A DNA stretch of 63,089 bases, from positions 1 through 63,089 of the forward strand of contig JAUUDE010000030.1 of assembly GCA_030826915.1 (NCBI GenBank). Direction: 5' to 3'. Below, one piece after another: positions 42,259 through 51,487 of this stretch. Positions within the stretch are counted from its first letter, which is position 1. The number at the start of each line of letters is the position of its first letter. The DNA is from Thiomicrospira sp. (GTDB lineage Bacteria > Pseudomonadota > Gammaproteobacteria > Thiomicrospirales > Thiomicrospiraceae). The translations under genes and the position numbers were made by a program. The notes below the pieces were generated by a model. The model had not been told where the DNA came from. It did not search any database and saw only the letters and a list, made by a program, of their open reading frames with translations.

Positions 42259-43452
42259 CTAAACAATAAAAATGTCACCATTTTCATCTACTTTTACATC
42301 AATGCTTTGTAAAGATTCATCCCAACAAGGACCATCAATACAAACGCCGTCTTCAATATTAAAATAAGCGTCATGTACTGAACACTTCATGGTTTTTTCA
42401 AACGGATTGACATCAATTTTATAAGCTTCATCTAACGGTACATCTTGGTGCGGGCAGTTATTCACATAACAGCGTACGCTTTCTTCGTACTTTATTAGAA
42501 CTAAGGATTGACCTGAATCTCTATTTACAACCATTGTTTTTGCGTTGCTGAGTTGTTTTATATTGGCTAAAGCTTTGTTTGATTCTTGTTCGGCCATTAA
42601 ATTATCCAAGCCTGGTTGTTGACACTTTTTAGCAGCTAACTTATTAGCATAAATTACAGCCTCTTTTAAACTGTGCTTGCTAATTAAAGAATGAATTAAG
42701 CCTGCATTAAAGGTGTCACCAGCACCGAGAGTGTCAATAACGGGGCTGACTTTCTCAGCATTAATGTGTTCAACATCGCTATTAATAGCTTTGAACCAAA
42801 CACCATCGCTACCCCATGTACATACTGTATTTGCATTAGGTAATTCAAGACTTTCTAGTAAGGCTTGACCATCACTAAAGCCTTTAGCTTTGGCATAGTG
42901 GTGCGAAAATATAATTAAGTTTACATTAGGGAATAGGGTTTCAATGCCATCACGAGGTTTTTCAACCTCAAGTGAAATTGGTTGGTGTGTTAAAAACGTT
43001 TTGGCAATATTTAACATGCCTGGTAATTGTGTTGTATTACGTCCTTCAAAATGAAGCCAGTCATACTCTTCGATTTCAATCTTAGCGAAAAAATCAAAAC
43101 TCACTTCTGGAAGGTCACGATAATGCACAATAGTACGATGCCCATTTTGGGCATTTAATGTTACATAAGAAGAGGGGGTGCGTCCCTTAATGAACTTTTG
43201 AGTATGTTCTGTAGAAATGTTGCGCTCTTTAAGGCCGCTTAATAGTTGTTTGGATTCACTATCAGCGGCGATAGTGGTGCATATATCTGAAGAGTGTCCA
43301 AGTTGATTCAAAACATAAAGTGTATTATTAACATTGCCACCCGTCGCAATTTGTTTGTTTTGAGCTCGTAATTCTTCATCTTCTTCTGGATGGTGATCGA
43401 CGGTTAAAATGATGTCAAGAACAGCATTTCCAATCCCTAAAATTTTAGACAT
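42259..43452 (-). CDS. PfkB-family sugar/nucleoside kinase fused to a C-terminal Rieske [2Fe-2S] domain
   Basis: 397 aa; GNAVLDIILTVDHHPEEDEELRAQNKQIATGGNVNNTLYVL; VIDTLGAGDTFNAGLI; then CYVNNCPHQDVPLDEAYKIDVNPFEKTMKCSVHDAYFNIEDGVCIDGPC (CxH...CxxH). Confidence 0.9.
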   Translation of the reverse strand: MSKILGIGNAVLDIILTVDHHPEEDEELRAQNKQIATGGNVNNTLYVLNQLGHSSDICTTIAADSESKQLLSGLKERNISTEHTQKFIKGRTPSSYVTLNAQNGHRTIVHYRDLPEVSFDFFAKIEIEEYDWLHFEGRNTTQLPGMLNIAKTFLTHQPISLEVEKPRDGIETLFPNVNLIIFSHHYAKAKGFSDGQALLESLELPNANTVCTWGSDGVWFKAINSDVEHINAEKVSPVIDTLGAGDTFNAGLIHSLISKHSLKEAVIYANKLAAKKCQQPGLDNLMAEQESNKALANIKQLSNAKTMVVNRDSGQSLVLIKYEESVRCYVNNCPHQDVPLDEAYKIDVNPFEKTMKCSVHDAYFNIEDGVCIDGPCWDESLQSIDVKVDENGDIFIV

Positions 43453-43737
43453 AGCATTTCCATAAATAATTTAAATTCTCATATGCTGTGTGAAATAATG
43501 CGTTATTCACAGCATCTATTTTTTAGATAAAATTTTAACATAGGCTTTCAAACCTTGTTGATGGTTGTGTTATTGAATAAAAGTGAATAAATGTAAAAAA
43601 TTACTTGACAATGGATTCCGTTAGTTTGGATTTTATTCTCTATATATTACTTTAATATATGTTTCTAATTTGTTGAATATTAATGGTTATAGGTTTAATT
43701 TGTAGGGGGGGGCTGAAATTCAAATTTAGGTTAGTTC

Positions 43738-43760
43738 TTTTCCACAAAAGCTGTGGATAA
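43738..43760. promoter_or_regulatory. Inverted pair of DnaA-box-like sequences
   Basis: TTTTCCACA-aaagc-TGTGGATAA; the right half is an exact reverse-complement TTATCCACA. Confidence 0.5.
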
Positions 43761-43992
43761 CTTTGTGTGTAAAGTTAATAAAACCGACTTAAGTGCTTTA
43801 TACTAGCGATAAAATATTAAAATGCTTAAAAAATAAGCAGATTAATACTTGGTAATATTAATGTGATTTTTTTCACTTTTTATGAGCATATAAAGACAAA
43901 AAAAGAAATTGTATAAGTAATAGTCAAAAGAAATTTCAATTGGATACAATCATTTAAAAATATAAAAATACTCTAAATAAATTAGGCTCATT

Positions 43993-44736
43993 ATGAATAA
44001 AATGAAACCGGCATTTAATGCGAGCTGCTTGAATTGTGGTCTACAAAAGATTTGTTTTCCTTCCGGGTTGCATAAAGTTGATATCAATCGGTTAGATGAA
44101 ATTGTTGAGCGTAAGTCGCCTTTTGAAAAAAACCAACATCTATATAAAGAGGGCGATAAATTTATTTCGGTTTATGCCGTAAGAGCAGGGGTGATTAAAT
44201 TGTACTCCTATTCTGATAAGGGAGATGAGGTTGTGCATGGATTTTATCTACCAGGTGATGTGATTGGTTTTGATGGTTTGGTACAGAATGAATATTTGTA
44301 CAATGCCGTTGCACTAGATTCAACCAGTGTGTGTAATCTCTCGTATGACGAGTTAAGTGATTTATCCTTAAAAATCCCAAATCTTAATCAACAGATGATG
44401 TCTGTAATGAGTAAGGAAATGCAAGATGGTCGTATGCACTCTGAACTGCTTATAAAACGTAATGCAGATCAAAGGGTAGCGCAATTTATTTGCAATATGT
44501 CTGAACGCTATAAAAATTGTGGCTACGCATACGATGAATTTCGATTGAATATTCTGCATAGAGATGTAGCTCTATATTTGGGCTTAACACCTGAGACAGT
44601 TTCGCGAATTTTAGCAAAATTTAATACCGATCGAATTGTAAGCTGGAAAAAGAAAGAAGTTGTTATTTTTAATGAAGAGAAGTTAAAAGAGGCGGCGGGT
44701 TTAAATAATTGTGAGGCTTGTAAAGAGTTAGCCTAA
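43993..44736 (+). CDS. fnr: FNR/ANR-type oxygen-sensing transcriptional regulator (Crp family)
   Basis: N-terminal SCLNCGLQKICFPSGL Cys cluster, additional Cys in SVCNLSYDEL, C-terminal HTH RDVALYLGLTPETVSRILAKF. Confidence 0.93.
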   Translation: MNKMKPAFNASCLNCGLQKICFPSGLHKVDINRLDEIVERKSPFEKNQHLYKEGDKFISVYAVRAGVIKLYSYSDKGDEVVHGFYLPGDVIGFDGLVQNEYLYNAVALDSTSVCNLSYDELSDLSLKIPNLNQQMMSVMSKEMQDGRMHSELLIKRNADQRVAQFICNMSERYKNCGYAYDEFRLNILHRDVALYLGLTPETVSRILAKFNTDRIVSWKKKEVVIFNEEKLKEAAGLNNCEACKELA

Positions 44737-44777
44737 AGTAAGGTGGCTATATCGAGTTTGGGGTATTTCTAGTCTAA

Positions 44778-44791
44778 TTGATTTCAATCAA
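44778..44791. promoter_or_regulatory. Perfect FNR box TTGATttcaATCAA
   Basis: Exact match to consensus TTGATNNNNATCAA, 41 bp after the fnr stop. Confidence 0.85.
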
Positions 44792-44825
44792 TTAATGTTT
44801 AAAGCAGATATGTTCTAATCAAGCT

Positions 44826-44897
44826 GTGAAGACGTTAAAGATTTTCGTTTTTCATAATGTAGCCCGCTTACCCGGCTATCTTAGCCGGGGTCTTTTT
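44826..44897 (+). ncRNA. Predicted FNR-controlled small RNA (~70 nt), TSS inferred
   Basis: FNR box centred at 44784.5; -10-like TCTAAT at 44814-44819; predicted TSS ~44826 puts the box at -41.5; ends at a GC-rich hairpin plus T-rich tail; no ORF listed here. Confidence 0.55.
44871..44897 (+). terminator. Rho-independent terminator
   Basis: cccggcta-tct-tagccggg followed by gtctttttatcttt. Confidence 0.8.
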
Positions 44898-45105
44898 ATC
44901 TTTATCTAATTTTACATTTATAGACTTTTTGACAAACTATTCAAGTTGTTTACTAATCGTTTTGCTTATTTTTACTGTCTAATTTACCTAACGTAAAGTT
45001 TTCATGCGAATTAATTGTTAATTCAGTTATTATTAGACTAGCGTTTTTGCGATAATTAGGTATATTAATAAATAACAATTATTAAATTATTATTAAATAT
45101 TCAGG

Positions 45106-45645
45106 ATGATGACTATGTCTATAAAAAGTATCTCTCAATTATTTTTAGTTGGTTTTTTAGGTTTTGCATTGGTCGGTTGTAGTTCTACACCAAAAACAGA
45201 TGACAGTAAAGAAGTTGCAACAACTCAGGTTGATGCTGATATCGAAGCTGCAAAACGTGCAGCAGCAGAAAGGGAAGCGGCAGAATTAGCTGCACTAAAA
45301 GCAAAAATTAAAGCAACGATTGAAGGTAAATCCGTTCATTTTGATTTCGATCAGTCTGTAATTCGTTCAGAAGATTATCAATTAATTAAAGGTAACGCTG
45401 ATTATATGTCCTTAGAACCAAATGTTTCGGTAACGATTAAAGGTTATGGTGATGAGCGTGGAACACGTGAGTATAACTTGGCGTTAGGTGAGCGTCGTGC
45501 ACAAGCCGTTAAAAACGCATTGATTGCTGAAGGTGTGAGCCCAAGTAGAATTTCAGTAATCAGTTTTGGTGAAGATAACCCTGTTGATGAAGGTCATAAT
45601 GAGGCGGCATGGGCTAAAAACCGTCGCGCTGAGTTTTCATATTAA
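45106..45645 (+). CDS. pal: Pal-like OmpA-domain peptidoglycan-associated lipoprotein
   Basis: LVGFLGFALVGCSS lipobox; VHFDFDQSVIRSEDYQLI; IKGYGDERGTREYNLALGERRAQAVKNAL. Confidence 0.88.
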   Translation: MMTMSIKSISQLFLVGFLGFALVGCSSTPKTDDSKEVATTQVDADIEAAKRAAAEREAAELAALKAKIKATIEGKSVHFDFDQSVIRSEDYQLIKGNADYMSLEPNVSVTIKGYGDERGTREYNLALGERRAQAVKNALIAEGVSPSRISVISFGEDNPVDEGHNEAAWAKNRRAEFSY

Positions 45646-45676
45646 TTGAATACTTAGCTTAAACACGCTATATTTT

Positions 45677-45712
45677 AAAAGCCTTTCTGTGTTGTGCAGA
45701 AAGGCTTTTTTG
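45677..45712 (+). terminator. Rho-independent terminator after pal
   Basis: aaaagcctttctg-tgttgtg-cagaaaggctttttt. Confidence 0.85.
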
Positions 45713-45735
45713 TTTTAACCTATCTGAGTTTATAT

Positions 45736-48381
45736 ATGAAAAACGATACCCCTGTAGTTCACTACCTTAAAGATTACCAAAAACCTCAATTTGATATTCA
45801 ATCCATCTTTTTAGAGTTTGATTTGCAGCCCCTTACAACAAGGGTAACAAATACAATGCAGGTTAAGGTATTGTCACCACAGGATGACATGGTACTTGAT
45901 GGCGAAAACATCAAACTACTGTCAGTAATGATTGATGATAAGGATGTTATTGACCAGTGTGAGCAGACAGATGAGAGTTTACGTATACCGGTTAAAGGAC
46001 TGGCTCAATTCGAATTAAAAATCACTACTCAGATAGCACCACAAGAAAATACAGCCTTAGAAGGACTCTATAGAACCAGTGGCAATTATTGCACTCAGTG
46101 CGAGGCAGAAGGCTTTAGAAGTATTACATACTTTTTGGACAGGCCTGATGTTCTGACTTTGTTTACAACCAAAATTATTGCCGATAAAGATGAAAACAAA
46201 GTGTTGTTATCAAATGGTAATTTAATCGATTCAGGTGATTTGCCTAATAATCGTCACTATGCTATTTGGCAAGATCCATTTAAAAAACCATGTTATTTAT
46301 TTGCGTTGGTTGCTGGTAATTTGGAGTGTGTAAAAGATAGCTACCATACCGCAGATGGTCGAGATGTTGATTTAAGAATCTATGTTGAACCCAAAAATAT
46401 TAATAAATGTGATCATGCCATGCTTTCCTTAAAAAAGTCTATGCAGTGGGATGAGGAACGTTTTGGGTTAATCTACGATTTAGATATTTACATGATTGTT
46501 GCAGTTGATGATTTTAATATGGGGGCAATGGAAAATAAGGGGTTAAATGTTTTTAACTCTAAGTTTGTATTGGCGCAACCTGATACAGCGACCGATGTTG
46601 ATTATGAAGGCATTGAGGCAGTAATTGCACACGAGTACTTTCATAACTGGACAGGTAATAGAGTAACCTGTAGGGACTGGTTTCAATTAACCCTCAAAGA
46701 AGGGTTGACGGTTTTTAGAGATCAAGAGTTTACCGCAGATATGCTGTCTCCTGCTGTTAAGCGTATTGAAGATGTTAAGCGTTTGAGAACGAATCAATTT
46801 CCAGAAGATGCTGGGCCGATGTCACATCCTATACAGCCGCAGTCTTACATTGAAATGAACAACTTTTATACGATGACCGTGTATGAAAAAGGAGCCGAAG
46901 TCGTCCGTCTTTACGAGTCTCTTTTGGGTAAAGAAGGCTTTAGAAAGGGCATGGACCTATACTTTAAACGCCATGATGGTCAAGCGGTTACGGTAGAACA
47001 ATTTAGAAATGCCATGGCAGATGCAAATGGTGTGGATTTATCTCAAATGCATGAATGGTATGTTCAAAATGGTACTCCTATATTGAAAGTATCAACGGTG
47101 TTTAATCCGTTAGATAGAACGTTTACAGTGAATTTTTCACAGGAAATTCCTAGGTTTGAAGGGGATTTTAAGCCTTTATTAATGCCAATAAAAATGGCCT
47201 TATTCTCCAAGCAGGGTTTGACGCTATCGTTAGATATTACTGATGAATATGCCAACAAAGTTAAGATTAAAGAGGATGAAGCCATATTGACGTTAACAAA
47301 AAAGGAAGAGGCTTTTACCTTTAAAAATATAGATGCGGAACCAGTTGTTTCAGTGTTAAGAGGGTTTTCTTGTCCTGTTATTCTTGAATACGACCAGAGT
47401 GATGAAGACTTGGCAAGTCTAGTTACATTTGACTCAGACAGTTTTATTCGTTGGGAGTCTATGCAGACATTGGCTCTTAGAGAGATAAAGCGTAATATTA
47501 AACTTTATGAATCTGAATCAAAGTTGGAATTGTCTAAGGAATTTAAGGATGCATTTGGAGGTGTGTTGAGTGATAACGCAGCCAATAATGCCTTAAAGTC
47601 GCTGGCAATAACCTTGCCAGATTTAACGTATATTGGTGAGCAGTACCACCAAATGAATGTTGACGCAGTCTACCATGTGCATCGTTGGTTGAAGCAAGAG
47701 TTAGCAGAAATTTATGAAGTACAATTATTAGAGTTATATAAAAAACTTAATGATAGTCAAAAGGTATATCGTTATAACAAAACGGATATTGCAAACCGTA
47801 AGCTTAAAAATGTATGTCTGCAATACTTAATGTTATTACCAAATAATCTTAAGCTTAGTGAGCAACAGTTTTTGGCTAATCAAAATATGACGGATGTGTT
47901 AGCAGCTTTAGAGTCACTGTCACATACTGATAGCCAAGAGCGTGAAAGCTGTTTGAGTGCTTTCTATTCGAAGTGGAAAGAGGATAGTTTGGTTTTAGAT
48001 AAATGGTTTGCGATTCAAGCCGCATCCCATCACGAACATGCTTTGAAGCATGTTAAGGCTTTAGTGAATCATAAAGACTTTGTTTACACGAATCCAAACC
48101 GTGTAAGAAGTGTGCTGGGTGTGTTTGGAAGACTCAATATGCTAGGGTTCCATGGGATTGATGGGGCTGGCTATCAGTTTTTAGCAGAACAGGTTGTGAA
48201 GTTGGATTCTATTAATCCACAAGTAGCAGCGCGTATTGTTGCCCCATTTACTCATTGGCAGCACCTAGATACAACTCGACAACTTTTGATGAAAAACGCG
48301 TTACAGTCTATATTGGATACTCCTAACTTGTCTAAAGATGTATATGAGATTGTTTCAAAGACGTTACAAGTATCTAATTAA
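45736..48381 (+). CDS. pepN: Aminopeptidase N
   Basis: FDLQPLTTRVTNTMQV; NMGAMENKGLNVFNSKF; VIAHEYFHNWTGNRVTCRDWFQLTLKEGLTVFRDQEF. Start at 45736 preferred because the track start lies in the pal terminator. Confidence 0.95.
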   Translation: MKNDTPVVHYLKDYQKPQFDIQSIFLEFDLQPLTTRVTNTMQVKVLSPQDDMVLDGENIKLLSVMIDDKDVIDQCEQTDESLRIPVKGLAQFELKITTQIAPQENTALEGLYRTSGNYCTQCEAEGFRSITYFLDRPDVLTLFTTKIIADKDENKVLLSNGNLIDSGDLPNNRHYAIWQDPFKKPCYLFALVAGNLECVKDSYHTADGRDVDLRIYVEPKNINKCDHAMLSLKKSMQWDEERFGLIYDLDIYMIVAVDDFNMGAMENKGLNVFNSKFVLAQPDTATDVDYEGIEAVIAHEYFHNWTGNRVTCRDWFQLTLKEGLTVFRDQEFTADMLSPAVKRIEDVKRLRTNQFPEDAGPMSHPIQPQSYIEMNNFYTMTVYEKGAEVVRLYESLLGKEGFRKGMDLYFKRHDGQAVTVEQFRNAMADANGVDLSQMHEWYVQNGTPILKVSTVFNPLDRTFTVNFSQEIPRFEGDFKPLLMPIKMALFSKQGLTLSLDITDEYANKVKIKEDEAILTLTKKEEAFTFKNIDAEPVVSVLRGFSCPVILEYDQSDEDLASLVTFDSDSFIRWESMQTLALREIKRNIKLYESESKLELSKEFKDAFGGVLSDNAANNALKSLAITLPDLTYIGEQYHQMNVDAVYHVHRWLKQELAEIYEVQLLELYKKLNDSQKVYRYNKTDIANRKLKNVCLQYLMLLPNNLKLSEQQFLANQNMTDVLAALESLSHTDSQERESCLSAFYSKWKEDSLVLDKWFAIQAASHHEHALKHVKALVNHKDFVYTNPNRVRSVLGVFGRLNMLGFHGIDGAGYQFLAEQVVKLDSINPQVAARIVAPFTHWQHLDTTRQLLMKNALQSILDTPNLSKDVYEIVSKTLQVSN

Positions 48382-48410
48382 TTCAATCGTTTTTATTTTG
48401 GGTAAAATTT

Positions 48411-48767
48411 ATGAAACAGCGCTTTTTGGTTATTGTTTGATTGGTAGTAAGTTTGCCGATGGCAAACTTTGCCTATGCCGAAGAGTGGGATGAGTTTTTT
48501 AAAGATACCCAGCCAAGAGAGTTGTATGACTTTAAAGGTAAAAATAGGCAAGCACAGAATGCCAACAATCGATTGCAGCAAGTTAGGCGTTTAGACCAGA
48601 ACAGCATGCAGGAAATGCAGCAAGCTGGAGCTTCAACTATTGCTCAGGATGAAAAAACTAGTGTTGTTTGGGGAATGCCTGGCGAAGCTGTTAAATTGAA
48701 TGCAGCAGATTATATTCTTCCGTTAGAGCAAATAGCCGCTAAAATCTTAGCTCTGTCTGAAAGCTAA
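48411..48767 (+). pseudogene. Chimeric ORF: secreted-protein 5' fragment joined to the CheB C-terminus, with TGA at 48438-48440 in the signal peptide
   Basis: ATG AAA CAG CGC TTT TTG GTT ATT GTT TGA TTG GTA...: [31 protein letters not shown]...; from 48606, [48 protein letters not shown] matches the CheB methylesterase C-terminus. Confidence 0.7.
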
Positions 48768-49130
48768 TGCTCTGCATGGATTGCTTGTCCCAACTGTACG
48801 ATATATCTAATTGCTTTTACTCCTATTATTAAATAAAGCATGTCTCATTTGACATCACAATTTTGTTAAATAGTTCTGTTGAGCCAATCTGCATTGGCAT
48901 ATTAAGTGCTTAATTTTGATTACTTCTTGATTATGTTCAATTGTTTCAATAAATGGATTTGAATTTTTGAACTCAATGTAAACATATAATAAATGAGTGC
49001 TTTTCATGAGCGGGTGTGAAAAAAATAGATGAAATTTTACTAGTATAGGTGAGCTATTTGGTTTAACTGTAAATTAGGACGATATTAACCTTTCTTACCA
49101 CATTTCATTTCACTTAGTGCACTCAAAATT

Positions 49131-50411
49131 ATGATTTTAAGGAAAATTTTCATGTTTGATGTCTTAAAACCCTATTGGCCAGCCTGGTTGTTAACATTGT
49201 TGGGAGTGATATTGAGCATTATGGAAATACCATATATTGGTGTTGTCATGTTGCTTATTGTTTCTGTAGTTTGGAGCTTATTAGTGGCAAGTTTTGCCAT
49301 GGATAAAAACACAATAGAAATGAATGAGACTGCTGTTGAGGTAACTCCAGTTGCGCCAGTATATGAACCGCCAGTTAAAGATGTAGCCACGGTAAGTATT
49401 CAAGCTGCAGAGAAGACACTACAGCAAGTTTTTAGTGAAGTTGATTCTGTGATAGAAGCGGAAACAGCAATTGTTTCTGATGAGCTTATGCAAGTTAAAA
49501 CCTTGGTGTCAGAAGCAATTGAAACTCTAAATGGGAGTTTTTCTGGTTTACATGAACAAACACAAGCAGAGTATGAATTAGTTGTCTCTCTACTAGATAA
49601 CTTGAGTGGAGGTCAAACCTCTAATGAAATGAGTATCCAGAAATTTTCTGCCGAGATTAAAGATGTTTTACAGTATTTAATCGATTTATTAACTAATGCT
49701 AGTCATCGTAGTACAAAAACAGTAACTAAAATTGATGAAATGGTTGGGCAAATTGAATCTATTTTCCATTTGCTAGAAGATGTAAAAGGAATTGCTGACC
49801 AAACAAATCTTTTGGCACTTAATGCAGCAATTGAAGTGGCTCGTGCAGGTGAGGCTGGGCGAGGTTTTGCGGTTGTGGCCGATGAGGTTCGTAAACTCTC
49901 TTTAAATTCAAATGTGTTAAATGAACAAATTCGTAAGCAAGCAGAGCAGGCTCGCGTGACTGTGGATCAAGTTCGCAGTATTGTTAGTGAAACGGCAACA
50001 AAAGATATGGAACATGCAGTTTCTTCACAGGATAAAGTAGGGCATATGCTTGGTGACTTAGAAGGTATGAATGATGGAATTTCAACTAAACTTGGAAATG
50101 TCTCAGGTATGATTTCGGAAATAGAACTGAGTGTGTCAAACGCAGTACGTTCTTTGCAGTTTGAAGACATTGTCAGACAGCTTGTTGAACAGGCTATGAA
50201 TCATTTAAACAATCTAAGTAAGTTCTCAAGTGAAATGGAGGCTTTAATTCAAGAAAACCACTCTAACCCCGCAAGTAACGAGCAAGAACACAGTCAGCGT
50301 TTAGTTGAGTTAAAAGAAGCTTTAGAAAGCAAACGCAAAGAAATGCAGGCTAACCGAATGAGTCGGGTGAACACGGAAAGTATGGATGAAGGTGAAATCG
50401 AACTTTTTTAG
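49131..50411 (+). CDS. Methyl-accepting chemotaxis-type signalling protein with short N-terminal membrane anchor
   Basis: [37 protein letters not shown] hairpin-tip motif; two N-terminal hydrophobic segments; no recognisable periplasmic sensor domain. The ATG at 49152 is an alternative start. Confidence 0.88.
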   Translation: MILRKIFMFDVLKPYWPAWLLTLLGVILSIMEIPYIGVVMLLIVSVVWSLLVASFAMDKNTIEMNETAVEVTPVAPVYEPPVKDVATVSIQAAEKTLQQVFSEVDSVIEAETAIVSDELMQVKTLVSEAIETLNGSFSGLHEQTQAEYELVVSLLDNLSGGQTSNEMSIQKFSAEIKDVLQYLIDLLTNASHRSTKTVTKIDEMVGQIESIFHLLEDVKGIADQTNLLALNAAIEVARAGEAGRGFAVVADEVRKLSLNSNVLNEQIRKQAEQARVTVDQVRSIVSETATKDMEHAVSSQDKVGHMLGDLEGMNDGISTKLGNVSGMISEIELSVSNAVRSLQFEDIVRQLVEQAMNHLNNLSKFSSEMEALIQENHSNPASNEQEHSQRLVELKEALESKRKEMQANRMSRVNTESMDEGEIELF

Positions 50412-50431
50412 TTAAACAAAACTAACTATTC

Positions 50432-50457
50432 AAGCCCCGTTTGTCGGGGCTTTTTTC
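50432..50457 (+). terminator. Rho-independent terminator
   Basis: aagccccg-tttgt-cggggctttttt. Confidence 0.85.
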
Positions 50458-50542
50458 ATTTGGGAATGAGGATTTAACCATTGAATAAACCTACACTCAT
50501 ATTGCTACGCATAACTAGATTCAGTAAGTAGTTGAAAAGGGC

Positions 50543-50806
50543 TTATGCCATATTGCCCATGTGATCGTTCCAGAAGCTACCGAATAGAATGCTGAAGAAC
50601 AAGCCTGTTACAAACACAGCATACCAATAACGACGCATTTTAATCGCATCGGCAGACTCTTCATCAGGTCTGTCTTTAAAGAAAACAAGCATTAAACCAA
50701 TCGCTGAGATAAAACCAGCAATATTGGCAAAATAATGAATTCCCGTTAACATAGCAGAAACACCTAGTAAAAGAATAACGGCATAAGTGATAAGTAGTAA
50801 ACGCAT
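50543..50806 (-). CDS. Small membrane protein, 87 aa, unknown function
   Basis: Three hydrophobic segments (LLLITYAVILLLGVSAML, ANIAGFISAIGLMLVFF, YWYAVFVTGLFFSILFGSFW). Confidence 0.55.
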   Translation of the reverse strand: MRLLLITYAVILLLGVSAMLTGIHYFANIAGFISAIGLMLVFFKDRPDEESADAIKMRRYWYAVFVTGLFFSILFGSFWNDHMGNMA

Positions 50807-50896
50807 GAATAATCCTTTGGATAACGGTTTATATTTTAATATTTGGGTATATTGTATTGAATTTCTGCTACTGGAGAGAGTTTTTTAGGATGAGTT

Positions 50897-51226
50897 GTGT
50901 ATAAGATTGTGTTTTTTGTACCCGAATCCCATCTAGAGCCTGTTAAGCAGGCTTTGTTTGATGCTGGTGCAGGTAAGATCGGCAGTTATGATTGCTGTGC
51001 TTGGCAGGTGAAAGGGCAAGGTCAGTTTCGTCCACTTGCAGATAGTAATGCCTATATTGGAGAGAAAAATCAGTTAGAAACTCTTGAGGAGTATCGGGTG
51101 GAATTGGTTTGCAATAAAGCATCTATTCAATTAGCAATAAAGGCTTTGATTTCAGCTCACCCTTATGAAACGCCTGCCTATGAAGTGTTAGAGGTAGTTG
51201 ATGTGTTTCAGAATGCATCAGAATAA
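50897..51226 (+). CDS. NIF3/YqfO-like domain protein (CutA-like fold), 109 aa
   Basis: YKIVFFVPESHLEPVKQALFDAGAGKIGSYDCCAWQVKGQGQFRPLADSNAYIG; AHPYETPAYEV; GTG start. Confidence 0.85.
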   Translation: MYKIVFFVPESHLEPVKQALFDAGAGKIGSYDCCAWQVKGQGQFRPLADSNAYIGEKNQLETLEEYRVELVCNKASIQLAIKALISAHPYETPAYEVLEVVDVFQNASE

Positions 51227-51395
51227 TGTGTGGTTAGACTCAGAAAGTATGAACAGATTCTACCGTCTTCAAAATATTGTAAGACTCTTTATATTAGAAT
51301 TTGTTGATATGAAGGGCAGCTTAGATTAATATGAGCGCGTTGTTTCATTAACAACACTCCTCTAAAGAGCTAAGATTGTTCCCCTTTTATATGGA

Positions 51396-51430
51396 ACCCC
51401 CAGTTAAGTTTACTTAACTGGGTTTTTTTT
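51396..51430 (+). terminator. Rho-independent hairpin with T8
   Basis: cccagttaag-ttta-cttaactgggtttttttt. Confidence 0.85.
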
Positions 51431-51487
51431 GCCTGTTGGATTTGTCACAGTGTAAGACATTGAATAAACCAACTGGTAATGAAGGGA

